NCBI GenBank assembly: GCA_030867875.1
Contig: JAOWCC010001751.1
Location: 23,862,369 to 23,926,368 of the forward strand
DNA from: Actinernus sp. WN-2022
Taxonomy: Eukaryota > Cnidaria > Anthozoa > Actiniaria > Actinernidae
DNA length: 64,000 nucleotides
Direction of reading: 5' to 3'
Positions 21,026-31,790 of this stretch are shown here, piece after piece (the first letter of the stretch is position 1; each line of letters starts with the position of its first letter). Position numbers and translations under genes: made by a program. The notes below the pieces were generated by a model. It saw only the letters and a program-made list of their open reading frames with translations. It searched no databases and was not told where the DNA came from.

Positions 21026-21355
21026 ATGTTAACGAATCACAAGACGAGTTCTCGAGGAGGGTTAATTCACACAGTTACACTTAGCGTGTCTTGTCTCGTG
21101 CGATTTCAACAAACATTACGGCAGATGTCATCACGCCGCAGGATGGGTCAGGTATCTAGCAATAGGCAGTTGGGTGCTGTTCGTGCTATGGATATCGGAT
21201 CTCTCGGCGAGCCAAATAACGGATCTCGTAAACGAAATCGCGGATCTCGTAAACGAATTCGCGGATCTCGCGAACCAAATCATGGATCTCGTAAGCCAAA
21301 TAATGAATATTGTGAACGAAATAACGGATCTCGCAAGCCAAATAGTAATTGGTAA
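21026..21355 (+). CDS. Hypothetical 109-aa protein with 7-aa repeats (unit 1)
   Basis: The ATG at 21026 has a favourable context (GCCAAAATG) and sits 17 bases after a good acceptor (TATTTACTAG ending at 21008), so it would begin the last candidate exon. The C-terminal half is five or six 7-residue repeats (GSRKRNR, GSRKRIR, GSREPNH, GSRKPNN), giving a very basic tail. The 21-bp repeat is also open in a second frame (21174-21374), where it reads as ITDLVNE-like heptads compatible with a coiled coil. The second unit encodes the same protein with two substitutions. No homologue recognised; it may be an accident of the 21-bp repeat. Confidence 0.3.
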   Translation: MLTNHKTSSRGGLIHTVTLSVSCLVRFQQTLRQMSSRRRMGQVSSNRQLGAVRAMDIGSLGEPNNGSRKRNRGSRKRIRGSREPNHGSRKPNNEYCERNNGSRKPNSNW

Positions 21356-21478
21356 ATATTTACATAGGCAGTAAGCCTGGAATCAAGCTTACAGTATATA
21401 CTGCAAGTCAAACCAATAAAATCAAAGATTCAGAATCTGTAAACAATTCTTGAGATCCAGATCCTGAAACACGGCACA

Positions 21479-22037
21479 ACCAACTTTTTCGCTAGATTAG
21501 TTAAATGTAGCAGGAAGTGAAGCAGGAGAGGCGAGGAAATTAGTTTTAAGCATGTTCGGGCCTGAGGTTACTAATTGATGCGTCAAATTCCTTATTCGCT
21601 GTAGGAACCATTTAACTTGCCGTATATACATGGAAATTTGAATGAGGATAATGTTTAGGTAAACAGCCCTTGACATGCTTGAAAGAGATTACGAAGTTGA
21701 GAACAGTCACGAGGCAGTTTAATGTAACAACATGAAGCTTTTCCATTACTGATTCAAACCAACGTTTTCGCTAGATTAGTTAAATGTAGCAGGAAGTGAA
21801 GCAGGAGAGGCGAGGAAATTAGTTTTAAGCATGCTCGGGTCTGAAGTTACTAATTGATGCGTCAAATTCCTTATTCGCTGTAGAAACCATTTAACTTGCC
21901 GTATATACATGCAAATTTGAATGAGGATAATGTTTAGGTAAACAGCCCTTGACATGCTTGAAAGAGATTACGAAGTTGAGAACAGTCACGAGGCAGTTTA
22001 ATGTAACAACATGAAGCTTTCCCATTACTGATTCGGA
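21479..22037 (+). repeat. Two-copy 279-bp tandem repeat (unit 1)
   Basis: The block starting CGCTAGATTAGTTAAATGTA at about 21490 recurs at about 21769 with a few base changes. The same doubled block occurs in the second 5.2-kb unit at about 26684-27240. No coding evidence. Confidence 0.9.
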
Positions 22038-23454
22038 ACATTGTACCATGATGATAGATTGGCGATAGAAAATTGCACTTTCTCCATGTCGCAGTAAGAT
22101 TAATCTAAGAGTCCCTTTCAGGATTATACTTGGCTTGTCATAGACAACATTGTAAACTTAGCTAGCTAAACTGATATACTCAAACATAGCATCGTCCATG
22201 GAAAGTCAAGTGCAATTATTGAAAAGGCATTTCCAATATATCTTATATATGATACTTAGATTTTCTGGTAGTCATCTTTATCGTTTTGGAATAAAATTAT
22301 CAGCATTGGGAAATGCTATACAGGCAGACAAGGCAGGGTCGTCCATGGGCTTGGCTTCGAAATGGCATTCCACTGGAAAAACTGGACGTCACTGCAGTAT
22401 GGAAATCCGTACTTCTAGTAAATCTCCACAATATTACCATGTTTCCATATTTTCGTCCAATTACAGACAATAGAAAAAGACCACACTAGAAATTTAAATT
22501 TACAACTGTTTTTCCAGAATATTTCAAGGTACATGTATTTCCATACTTTACCAGAGTGGTCCAGTTTTGCCAGTAAAGTTTCGGCTTAATGTAAGACAGG
22601 TGTTGGTCGTGGATTCGTATCTGAAGACGACGGTACGTACGTAGCTATTGTAACTGCACGGGTTATTCAATCTGTACCAGTTGCACTTTTTAATTTTCCA
22701 TTCCAGTACAAATTGCAGTATTAATATGACGGATAGTTTTACAATGTGAGTTTCGATATTGATCTTTCCGCTATGACACATCGTGGTATAAAATAGTCAC
22801 AGAAATTCCTCGCGAAAACGTTAATTATGACCTAAAGTTACTCTTAAAACAAATGTTACTGTGACAAAGCCGTAACAATACAGATGATTATACCAATGGA
22901 TTATTGCATATTTGAAAATCAGCCATTATCTCATGTACGGTGCAGATTGGATTTCCCAACGTGCTACTAATCCATGCCATGCCTTTCCTTCCTAACTGGC
23001 TTTTGCTCAATACGGGGTCGCAACCGGCATTCGATTCTATTCGATAACTTGTAGAATTCGATTCTATCCACCCATGGATGACCAGATCGAGATCCACTCC
23101 AGTTCAGTTCGAGGTAGAACAGGCTAGCCATAGGTAGATAGGTGTTCGGTTTTCGGATATGAGGATTTTTTTCGGATATCTTGCGCAATAATTACTATTT
23201 CGGACCGGCTAAACTTTAATCGTAGCTTATAGTTCATGGTTGTAATAAGGAAAGTTAATTACCCAAGGTTTGGGAGGGTCCTTTTTTTGTGTAGTTTATG
23301 TAGGGGTTAATTAAATAAGTAAGCTTCTATTGTGGAATAAAGAATGTGTACGGATTTCGAAAAGGTTAGCTTTCGAATTCGATTAATTAGGAATTGCGGC
23401 TTTAATTTTCGGCTTGTATTTTCGACTTTCGATTACATTCACTTTCATATATTT
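22038..23454. other. Unit interior, no gene recognised
   Basis: Contains a 91-codon ORF (22198-22473) and small minus-strand ORFs that are conserved between units only because the whole unit is nearly identical. None has a recognisable domain. AT-rich with several imperfect palindromes around 23030-23060 (ATTCGATTCTAT repeated). Confidence 0.4.
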
Positions 23455-23930
23455 ATTACATGTAGTCAATTACACGTAATTAATATATGATTGTATGTAC
23501 TTCATATCTATCACATGCAGCCATCAAGTGCTGGATATTATAGATACCCTTGGGGTGGGGGGAGAGATTTTTAATCTAACGATGTGTAATTTCCTCCACA
23601 GCATTTCTCACTATTAACTGCATGGCTTAAATTAACGATGTCTTTTCTTCAGCAGCGTTTTTCTTTTCCTCTACACAGTTATATATTTATTACATGTAAT
23701 ATATTACACGTAATTAATATATAATTGTATGCACTTGATATCTATCACATGCAGCCATCAAGTGCTGGATATAATAGATACCCTTGGGGTGGGGGGAGAG
23801 GTTTTTAATCTAACGATGTGTAATTTCCTCCACAGCATTTCTCACTATTAACTGCAAGGCTTATATTAACGATGTCTTTTCTTCAGCAGCGTTTTTCTTT
23901 TCCTCTACACAGTTATATATTATACATTAT
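23455..23930 (+). repeat. ~233-bp doubled block upstream of module copy 2
   Basis: Sequence with TATTTATTACATGTA.., CATGCAGCCATCAAGTGCTG and CTCCACAGCATTTCTCACTA is repeated twice in tandem before the TATA-like module (units start near 23450 and 23684). Module copy 1 has only the last part of this block (from 18770). The same doubling is present at about 28650-29130. Confidence 0.85.
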
Positions 23931-24094
23931 AGATACCCTTGGGGTTGGGGGAGGTTTTGAATATTAACGATGTGCCTTCCTCAACAGCTTTTTCTCTGTT
24001 TCTGCAATAGAAACATTGGCTTGCACCCTTTGGGCAGAGGTCTCTCGTGTCTTATTTTACTTTAGGAAAGACACGTGATATCGCGTCCAAAGAG

Positions 24095-24103
24095 TATTTA
24101 AAA
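24095..24103 (+). promoter_or_regulatory. TATA-like box, module copy 2
   Basis: TATTTAAAA in the same context as at 19054, with the CACGTG upstream and the GACGGGAGAGCGGAGTG stretch downstream unchanged. Confidence 0.4.
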
Positions 24104-24472
24104 AACCTCAAACGGCTGAGGACGGGAGAGCGGAGTGTTTCTTGTGTTACATCTTGTCCGGCTTTGTGTGGGTTGAGTTTGTTGGTATCTCACCCTGGCA
24201 CTTGAGGGTTTTCCTCCGGTTTTTCCCTCATTAGAAACCAACTAAAATTCGCTTAAAAGTTTGGCTGTAAACTAGGAAGCATTTGGCCACTCTTGTTGTG
24301 TTTTGTCACAGAAGAGAACATTAACTGCTACAATGAACGGTAGCCTCCACGTGGCGTAGCGGAGAAACGACTGCCATGTTGAACCAACCGCAAGAATCCA
24401 GATCCAAGAGCAGGTCTCACGCGCAAGAATAAATCACCAACTGTCAGTCTCACGCGCAACAATCGGGAACCA

Positions 24473-24612
24473 CGCGTAAGACTGGGAAGATGCACGCGCC
24501 AGACTGGGAAGATGCACGCGCAAGACTGGGAAGATGCACGCGCAAGACTGGGAAGTTGCACGCGCAAGACTTGGGAAGTTGCAGCCGCAAGACTTGGGAA
24601 GATCCACGCGCA
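24473..24612 (+). repeat. 22-bp minisatellite, module copy 2
   Basis: About six units of ACGCGCAAGACTGGGAAGAT-GC type. The last three units have the variant GACTTGGGAAGTTGC. The array is shorter than in module copy 3, which explains most of the length difference between the units. Confidence 0.9.
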
Positions 24613-24799
24613 GACGCAATCAACGAGAGTTAAGCACAATAACTACAATAGCTAAGTATAAAAAGAAGTTTGGTCAGTACTATCATACTTATATTTTTCT
24701 TAATTAACAATGTATCAATATTTGTTTTGGGTATTCGAAACTAGCACTATAACGAAATGCAACCGACACTATAATAACGTTTTATTATGATGTTATAAG

Positions 24800-25301
24800 C
24801 ACAAGAGGCAAACGCAAGAACCGTGCTCAAGGTATAACACCAATCTATATAATCTATTTAAATTTATCTAGCACCAATGATACATTTTACGAGACTATGA
24901 TCACGTTCTATTGCCGTTATAATTTAATAGATACGGACACAAACCAAGTATAAAGCTCAAGATCAAACATTTGCTAAAGCGTTATCATTTTAGACCGTAA
25001 GTAACCAACTAAGTTAAATGCATACAAATAAACACTATTTTCAAATTTCCCTCCACTATAATTAAGTCATTATTATTTTAAAGGCAAGAACCAAGGGCAA
25101 ATTCCAAGCTGAGGACCAAGCTAGCATATGGAGAAGAAATGTTCATGTTCTACTGTAAGTGGCCATTCTGTTAGAAATCAATGATTATTGACAAATTTCC
25201 AGGCACTATTATGAAGGATTTTGATATTTTATAGGGAACACTCGGCACAAGAATAACGCGCAAGAACCAAGTGTATGGAAGAGCAAAATTTGTGTCAAAT
25301 C
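24800..25301 (+). other. Candidate microexons a-d, unit 2
   Basis: Four blocks with matching splice consensus: 24800-24831, 24931-24996 (donor GTAAGT), 25084-25154 (GTAAGT) and 25235-25301 (GTAAGT). Order and spacing follow unit 1. Block d has diverged (GGAACACTCGGCACAAG start) but keeps acceptor and donor. Confidence 0.35.
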
Positions 25302-25920
25302 GTAAGTGACAATGTTGAATTGGTAATGCAGTATGATAGCTATAGATAGAGTAGATGGAGCATTAAATACCTAGAACATACTGTGCCTACTCTCCATGGC
25401 CTAAAATGAATATTCTTGCACGCAGTATCTCGCTGTTCTTTCTTTATTACATTCTTTATCCCACTTATTCATACTACGATCCCATAGTTAAGGTTTTATC
25501 CTTTCTTTTCCTTCATTATACTATCCATAATTTGAACTCTTATAAGTCAAGAAAAATCTATATCATAAGTACAAAAAGATGTTTGGTCATACTTAGATTT
25601 TCCTAATTAACAATTTCTCAATATTTGTATAGAAAGGGTGTTCGAAACTAGCAGTATAGCGAAATTCACCCGTCACTATATATAACTTTTTATTATGATG
25701 TTATAAGCACAAGAGGCAAATGCAAGAACCGTGCTCAAAGACAGGTGTAAGACCAGTCTATATAATCCATTTCAATGTATCTATACACTACTGATCAATT
25801 TTGCGACACTATAATCAGTTATATTGCTATTATAAATTATAGAGGGCAAGAACCAAGTGTAAAGCACAAGAATAAAGCACAAGAACCAAGTGTATGGTAG
25901 AGCAAAATTTGTGTCAAACC
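25302..25920 (+). repeat. Secondary ~0.65-kb duplication with extra exon-like blocks
   Basis: After block d of unit 2 the sequence runs on like the 20717-20990 stretch, then returns to an earlier part of the module. It passes another block a (25708-25744, donor GTGTAA) and another block d (25843-25920, donor GTAAGT) before rejoining unit 2 at 25921. Compared with unit 1 this adds exon-like blocks by tandem duplication. Confidence 0.6.
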
Positions 25921-26221
25921 GTAAGTGACAATGTTGAATTGGTAAGGCAGTATGATAGCTAGATAGAGTAGATGGAGCATTAAATACCTAGAACATACAA
26001 CATACTCTGCCTACGCTCCATGGCCTAAATATTCTTGCACACAGCATCTCGCTGTCCTTTCTTTATTACACTCTTTATCCCACTTATTCATACTACGATC
26101 CCATAGTTAAGGTCTTATCCTTTATTTCCCTTCACTATACTATCCCTAATTTCAACTCTTACAAGTCAAGAAAAATCCATATCTCACCTTCCGCTATTTA
26201 CTAGGCAAGAGCCTCGCCAAA

Positions 26222-26551
26222 ATGTTAACGAATCACAAGACGAGTTCTCGAGGAGGGTTAATTCACACAGTTAAACTTAGCGTGTCTTGTCTCGTGCGAT
26301 TTCAACAAACATTCCGGCAGATGTCATCACGCCGCAGGATGGGTCAGGTATCTAGCAATAGGCAGTTGGGTGCTGTTCGTGCTATGGATATCGGATCTCT
26401 CGGCGAGCCAAATAACGGATCTCGTAAACGAAATCGCGGATCTCGTAAACGAATTCGCGGATCTCGCGAACCAAATCATGGATCTCGTAAGCCAAATAAT
26501 GAATATTGTGAACGAAATAACGGATCTCGCAAGCCAAATAGTAATTGGTAA
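26222..26551 (+). CDS. Hypothetical 109-aa protein with 7-aa repeats (unit 2)
   Basis: Same ORF as at 21026-21355, with two replacement changes (one T to K, one L to F) and otherwise identical sequence, including all of the 21-bp repeats. The acceptor TATTTACTAG ends at 26204, 17 bases upstream of the ATG, as in unit 1. A shared ORF in nearly identical units is weak evidence of function. No domain recognised. Confidence 0.3.
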   Translation: MLTNHKTSSRGGLIHTVKLSVSCLVRFQQTFRQMSSRRRMGQVSSNRQLGAVRAMDIGSLGEPNNGSRKRNRGSRKRIRGSREPNHGSRKPNNEYCERNNGSRKPNSNW

Positions 26552-26683
26552 ATATTTACATAGGCAGTAAGCCTGGAATCAAGCTTACAGTATATACTGC
26601 AAGTCAAACCAATAAAATCAAAGATTCAGAATCTGTAAACAATTCTTGAGATCCAGATCCTGAAACACGGCACAACCAACTTT

Positions 26684-27240
26684 TTCGCTAGATTAGTTAA
26701 ATGTAGCAGGAAGTGAAGCAGGAGAGGCGAGGAAATTAGTTTTAAGCATGTTCGGGCCTGAGGTTACTAATTGATGCGTCAAATTCCTTATTCGCTGTAG
26801 GAACCATTTAACTTGCCGTATATACATGGAAATTTGAATGAGGATAATGTTTAGGTAAACAGCCCTTGACATGCTTGAAAGAGATTACGAAGTTGAGAAC
26901 AGTCACGAGGCAGTTTAATGTAACAACATGAAGCTTTTCATTTACTGATTCAAACCAACTTTTTCGCTAGATTAGTTAAATGTAGCAGGAAGTGAAGCAG
27001 GAGAGGCGAGGAAATTAGTTTTAAGCATGTTCGGACCTGAAGTTACTAATTGATGCGTCAAATTCCTTATTCGCTGTAGGAACCATTTAACTTGCCGTAT
27101 ATACATGCAAATTTGAATGAGGATAATGTTTCGGTAAACAGCCCTTGACATGCTTGAAAGAGATTACGAAGTTGAGAACAGTCACGAGGCAGTTTAATGT
27201 AACAACATGAAGCTTTCCCATTACTGATTCGGAACATTGT
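26684..27240 (+). repeat. Two-copy 279-bp tandem repeat (unit 2)
   Basis: Counterpart of the doubled block at 21479-22037, with the same 279-bp period. Confidence 0.9.
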
Positions 27241-29298
27241 ACCATGATGATAGATTGGCGATAGAAAATTGCACTTTCTCCATGTCGCAGTAAGATTAAT
27301 CTAAGAGTCCCTTTCAGGATTATACTTGGCTTGTCATAGACAACATTGTAAACTTAGCTAGCTAAACTGATATACTCAAACATAGCATCGTCCATGGAAA
27401 GTCAAGTGCAATTATTGAAAAGGCATTTCCAATATATCTTATATATGATACTTAGATTTTCTGGTAGTCATCTTTATCGTTTTGGAATAAAATTATCAGC
27501 ATTGGGAAATGCTATACAGGCAGACAAGGCAGGGTCGTCCATGGGCTTGGCTTCGAAATGGCATTCCACTGGAAAAACTGGACGTCACTGCAGTATGGAA
27601 ATCCGTACTTCTAGTAAATCTCCACAATATTACCATGTTTCCATATTTTCGTCCAATTACAGACAATAGAAAAAGACCACACTAGAAATTTAAATTTACA
27701 ACTGTTTTTCCAGAATATTTCAAGGTACATGTATTTCCATACTTTACCAGAGTGGTCCAGTTTTGCCAGTAAAGTTTCGGCTTAATGTAAGACAGGTGTT
27801 GGTCGTGGATTCGTATCTGAAGACGACGGTACGTACGTAGCTATTGTAACTGCACGGGTTATTCAATCTGCACCAGTTGCACTTTTTAATTTTCCATTCC
27901 AGTACAAATTGCAGTATTAATATGACGGATAGTTTTACAATGTGAGTTTCGATATTGATCTTTCCGCTATGACACATCGTGGTATAAAATAGTCACAGAA
28001 ATTCCTCGCGAAAACGTTAATTATGACCTAAAGTTACTCTTAAAACAAATGTTACTGTGACAAAGCCGTAACAATACAGATGATTATACCAATGGATTAT
28101 TGCATATTTGAAAATCAGCCATTATCTCATGTACGGTGCAGATTGGATTTCCCAACGTGCTACTAATCCATGCCATGCCTTTCCTTCCTAACTGGCTTTT
28201 GCTCAATACGGGGTCGCAACCGGCATTCGATTCTATTCGATAACTTGTAGAATTCGATTCTATCCACCCATGGATGACCAGATCGAGATCCACTCCAGTT
28301 CAGTTCGAGGTAGAACAGGCTAGCCATAGGTAGATAGGTGTTCGGTTTTCGGATATGAGGATATGAGGATTTTTTTCGGATATCTTCCGCAATAATTACT
28401 ATTTCGGACCGGCTAAACTTTAATCGTAGCTTATAGTTCATGGTTGTAATACGGAAAGTTAATTACCCAAGGTTTGGGAGGGTCCTTTTTTGTGTAGTTT
28501 ATGTAGGGGTTAATTAAATAAGTAAGCTTCTATTGTGGAATAAAGAATGTGTACGGATTTCGAAAAGGTTAGCTTTCGAATTCGATTAATTAGGAATTGC
28601 GGCTTTAATTTTCGGCTTGTATTTTCGACTTTCGATTACATTCACTTTCATATATTTATTACATGTAGTCAATTACACGTAATTAATATATGATTGTATG
28701 TACTTCATATCTATCACATGCAGCCATCAAGTGCTGGATATTATAGATACCCTTGGGGTGGGGGGAGAGGTTTTTAATCTAACGATGTGTAATTTCCTCC
28801 ACAGCATTTCTCACTATTAACTGCATGGCTTAAATTAACGATGTCTTTTCTTCAGCAGCGTTTTTCTTTTCCTCTACACAGTTATATATTTATTACATGT
28901 AATATATTACACGTAATTAATATATAATTGTATGCACTTGATATCTATCACATGCAGCCATCAAGTGCTGGATATAATAGATACCCTTGGGGTGGGGGGA
29001 GAGGTTTTTAATCTAACGATGTGTAATTTCCTCCACAGCATTTCTCACTATTAACTGCAAGGCTTATATTAACGATGTCTTTTCTTCAGCAGCGTTTTTC
29101 TTTTCCTCTACACAGTTATATATTATACATTATAGATACCCTTGGGGTTGGGGGAGGTTTTGAATATTAACGATGTGCCTTCCTCAACAGCTTTTTCTCT
29201 GTTTCTGCAATAGAAACATTGGCTTGCACCCTTTGGGCAGAGGTCTCTCGTGTCTTATTTTACTTTAGGAAAGACACGTGATATCGCGTCCAAAGAGT
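27241..29298. other. Unit 2 interior, no gene recognised
   Basis: Near-identical to 22038-24094. Differences seen by eye are single bases and small indels, such as an extra ATATGAGG near 28363. No independent coding evidence. Confidence 0.4.
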
Positions 29299-29307
29299 AT
29301 TTAAAAA
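29299..29307 (+). promoter_or_regulatory. TATA-like box, module copy 3
   Basis: TATTTAAAA in the same context as the other two copies. One base differs in the downstream purine stretch (GAGCGTAGTG). Confidence 0.4.
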
Positions 29308-29675
29308 ACCTCAAACGGCTGAGGACGGGAGAGCGTAGTGTTTCTTGTGTTACATCTTGTCCGGCTTTGTGTGGGTTGAGTTTGTTGGTATCTCACCCTG
29401 GCACTTGAGGGTTTTCCTCCGGTTTTTCCCTCATTAGAAACCAACTAAAATTCGCTTAAAAGTTTGGCTGTAAACTAGGAAGCATTTGGCCACTCTTGTT
29501 GTGTTTTGTCACAGAAGAGAACATTAACTGCTACAATGAACGGTAGCCTCCACGTGGCGTAGCGGAGAAACGACTGCCATGTTGAACCAACCGCAAGAAT
29601 CCAGATCCAAGAGCAGGTCTCACGCGCAAGAATAAAGCACCAACTGTCAGTCTCACGCGCAACAATCGGGAACCA

Positions 29676-29930
29676 CGCGCAAGACTGGGAAGATGCACGC
29701 GCAAGACTGGGAAGATGCACGCGCAAGACTGGAAAGATGCACGCGCAAGACTGGGAAGTTGCACGCGCAAGACTGGGAAGATGCACGCGCAAGACTGGGA
29801 AGATGCACGCGCAATACTGGGAAGATGCACGCTCACGACTGGGAAGATGCACGCGCAAGACTTGGGAAGTTGCACGCGCAAGACTTGGGAAGTTGCACGC
29901 GCAAGACTTGGGAAGATCCACGCGCAGACG
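29676..29930 (+). repeat. 22-bp minisatellite, module copy 3 (expanded)
   Basis: About 11-12 units of ACGCGCAAGACTGGGAAGAT-GC type ending in the GACTTGGGAAG variant. It is five or so units longer than copy 2 in otherwise near-identical surroundings, so the array is unstable. The long overlapping ORFs on both strands here are caused by the repeat and are not called as genes. Confidence 0.9.
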
Positions 29931-30269
29931 CAAGCAACGAGAGTTGAGCACAATAACTACAATAGCTAAGTATAAAAAGAAGTTTGGTCAGTAGTATCAT
30001 ACTTATATTTTTCTTAATTAACAATTTATCAATATTTGTTTTGGGTATTCGAAACTAACACTATAACGAAATGCAACCGACACTATAATAACGTTTTATT
30101 ATGATGTTATAAGCACAAGAGGCAAACGCAAGAACCGTGCTCAAGGTATAAGACCAATCTATATAATCTATTTAAATTTATCTAGCACCAATGATACATT
30201 TTACGAGACTATGATCAAGTTATATTGCCGTTATAATTTAATAGATACGGACACAAACAAAGTATAAAG

Positions 30270-31790
30270 CACTTTTCCGGCTTCACAATAAATCCCAGAC
30301 TGGATAGCATATCCAGGACACTTTGGAATATTGTCCTTAGCATCTGTTCTTGTTGGTGAATAATCAATAGATCGTCTAGGTAGATCACTGTTCGTAGTTA
30401 CTTGGAACGGAGCTGTACTACTATTGCATGGGCACATAACCCTTCTGAACACACGCGGAGCTGTCGTGAGACCGAAGGGTAGACATTGAAACTCGAACAG
30501 TGTCCCATCGAACAGAAACCGAAGGTACTTTCTGGACTCCGCATGGACTGGAATTGAATAGTATGCATCCTTGAGATCTAGTTTCATCATGAAGTCTTTC
30601 AAGCGGAGGAGAGACCGAGCCGTATGAATCCCCTCCATTTTAAACTTTTCTTTCACAAGAAACCTGTTCAGGGCCTTCAGGTTGATGACTGGTCGAAACT
30701 CCCCAGTCCCTTGACCCTTTTCCACTAAGAATATTGCTGACACGAATTGCTGCGATGTGGTTCCACCACTCTGACAGCTCCTTTTAATATCAGAGACTGA
30801 ATCGCCTCCATTAAGAGACCTTTCGCTTGGCCCTTCCAGGTCACAGTTGCTCGTGCCCGCCTCTGACGTGGTGGTCTCAAACGGAATTCTGTAACCCGAT
30901 ATTGTGTTCAATGTCCACTTGTGCGTTGTTTTGCATTTTCCAGTTTGGTAATAAATGTCTTAGCCGACCAGCGTTGCCACTGGCCGAGTGAGGGACTGAG
31001 GGTAGGCTTGAGGGAAGGTTTGGTAAATAGTCCACTGCTGGTAGATCGACTGGTATCTGTCGATGTTCTTGGCCCTGTATTTGACTTGGTTTCCAGGGCC
31101 CCTGATCTGTTTGGGTTGGACCATTTTCTTTTCCTGTCAGAGAAGTTAGACCGACCCCGCTCCCTAGCGTGGGTGGGGCTCCGAAAGGAGCCAAAGGGGC
31201 GTATTTGAAGCACTATGGTCATGCTCAGACCGTATTTTCTCATGAAACCTGTGGGAAAAGAGATGCTTGTCGGTTGGAATCCCCTCCCGAATGGTTCTTT
31301 TACCAATATCTGTGAGATAGTCAGAAAAACGGCGTTGCCGCCAGTTATTAAGCCTTGCGTTAGCGTTTCCCAGCATAACGAGGACGTCCTCTAGCATATC
31401 TTTAACAACATTAGGGTCTGGTCCTCCCTCGTCATCACTGCCCTCCGTCTGGAGTGTATCAAGTGTAGTCAAGGCTGCCAATATTGGCCTAGCGACAGAT
31501 ATATAGGCGGCTTGTTTCTCCGCAAGACCTTCGTCAAACGCCAATGTCTCCTTGGTTTTCAAGTATCCATGGCATTTCCGTAATTCTTCTTTCATTCCAG
31601 CCTCCATAGTTGGAGCGACTAAGAAGCAGTCGGTACCTTTAATTGCTGGGTATGACTCAATTAACTCCTTCCACTTGTCCTTGACCAAACGCCTCTCGTG
31701 GATCCCACAGAAGGCTCCTCTGCCGCTGGCTGTGGTACATGATCATGGTAACTTGATCATGGCCAAGAATCGAGGACAGTTCAGCGGTAC
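30270..31790 (-). pseudogene. DIRS-like retrotransposon fragment (gag end, RT)
   Basis: Read right to left: a gag-like segment (31688 down to about 31164; with LGNANARLNNWRQRRFSDYL), a basic linker with LPNWK, then a reverse transcriptase (30911 to about 30270; with VEKGQGTGEFRPVINLKALN, KLDLKDAYYSIPV, FQCLPFGLTTAPRVF). The catalytic YLDDLLI motif is present near 30370-30390 but in a shifted frame. At least two frameshifts (around 30900 and 30430) break it. These motifs fit tyrosine-recombinase (DIRS/Ngaro) elements better than gypsy; RNase H and recombinase parts are missing. The RT end is fused directly to the truncated 5.2-kb repeat. Confidence 0.75.

Larger units (their letters stand above)
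18770..30262 (+). repeat. 5.2-kb head-to-tail tandem repeat locus (just over 2 copies)
   Basis: Sequence from about 20720 to 24600 recurs 5.2 kb further right at about 25920-29700 (matching points 21026/26222, 22198/27394 and 22888/28084, all 5,196 apart). It is almost identical over several kb. A partial extra copy of the left module starts at 18770, and the last copy is cut off at 30262 by a retroelement fragment. Each unit holds a TATA-like box, a 22-bp minisatellite, CAAG-rich exon-like blocks, an ORF with 21-bp repeats and a doubled 279-bp block. Unit 2 also has a secondary duplication of about 0.65 kb at 25300-25920. Confidence 0.9.

Noticed and set aside
22198..22473. 91-codon ORF repeated at 27394-27669
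   Set aside because: Identity follows from the recent 5.2-kb duplication; no domain, and composition like the surrounding non-coding DNA.
29475..29994. Overlapping ORFs up to 158 codons on both strands at the 22-bp minisatellite
   Set aside because: They are produced by the repeat; the matching region in module copy 1 has different frames and stops.
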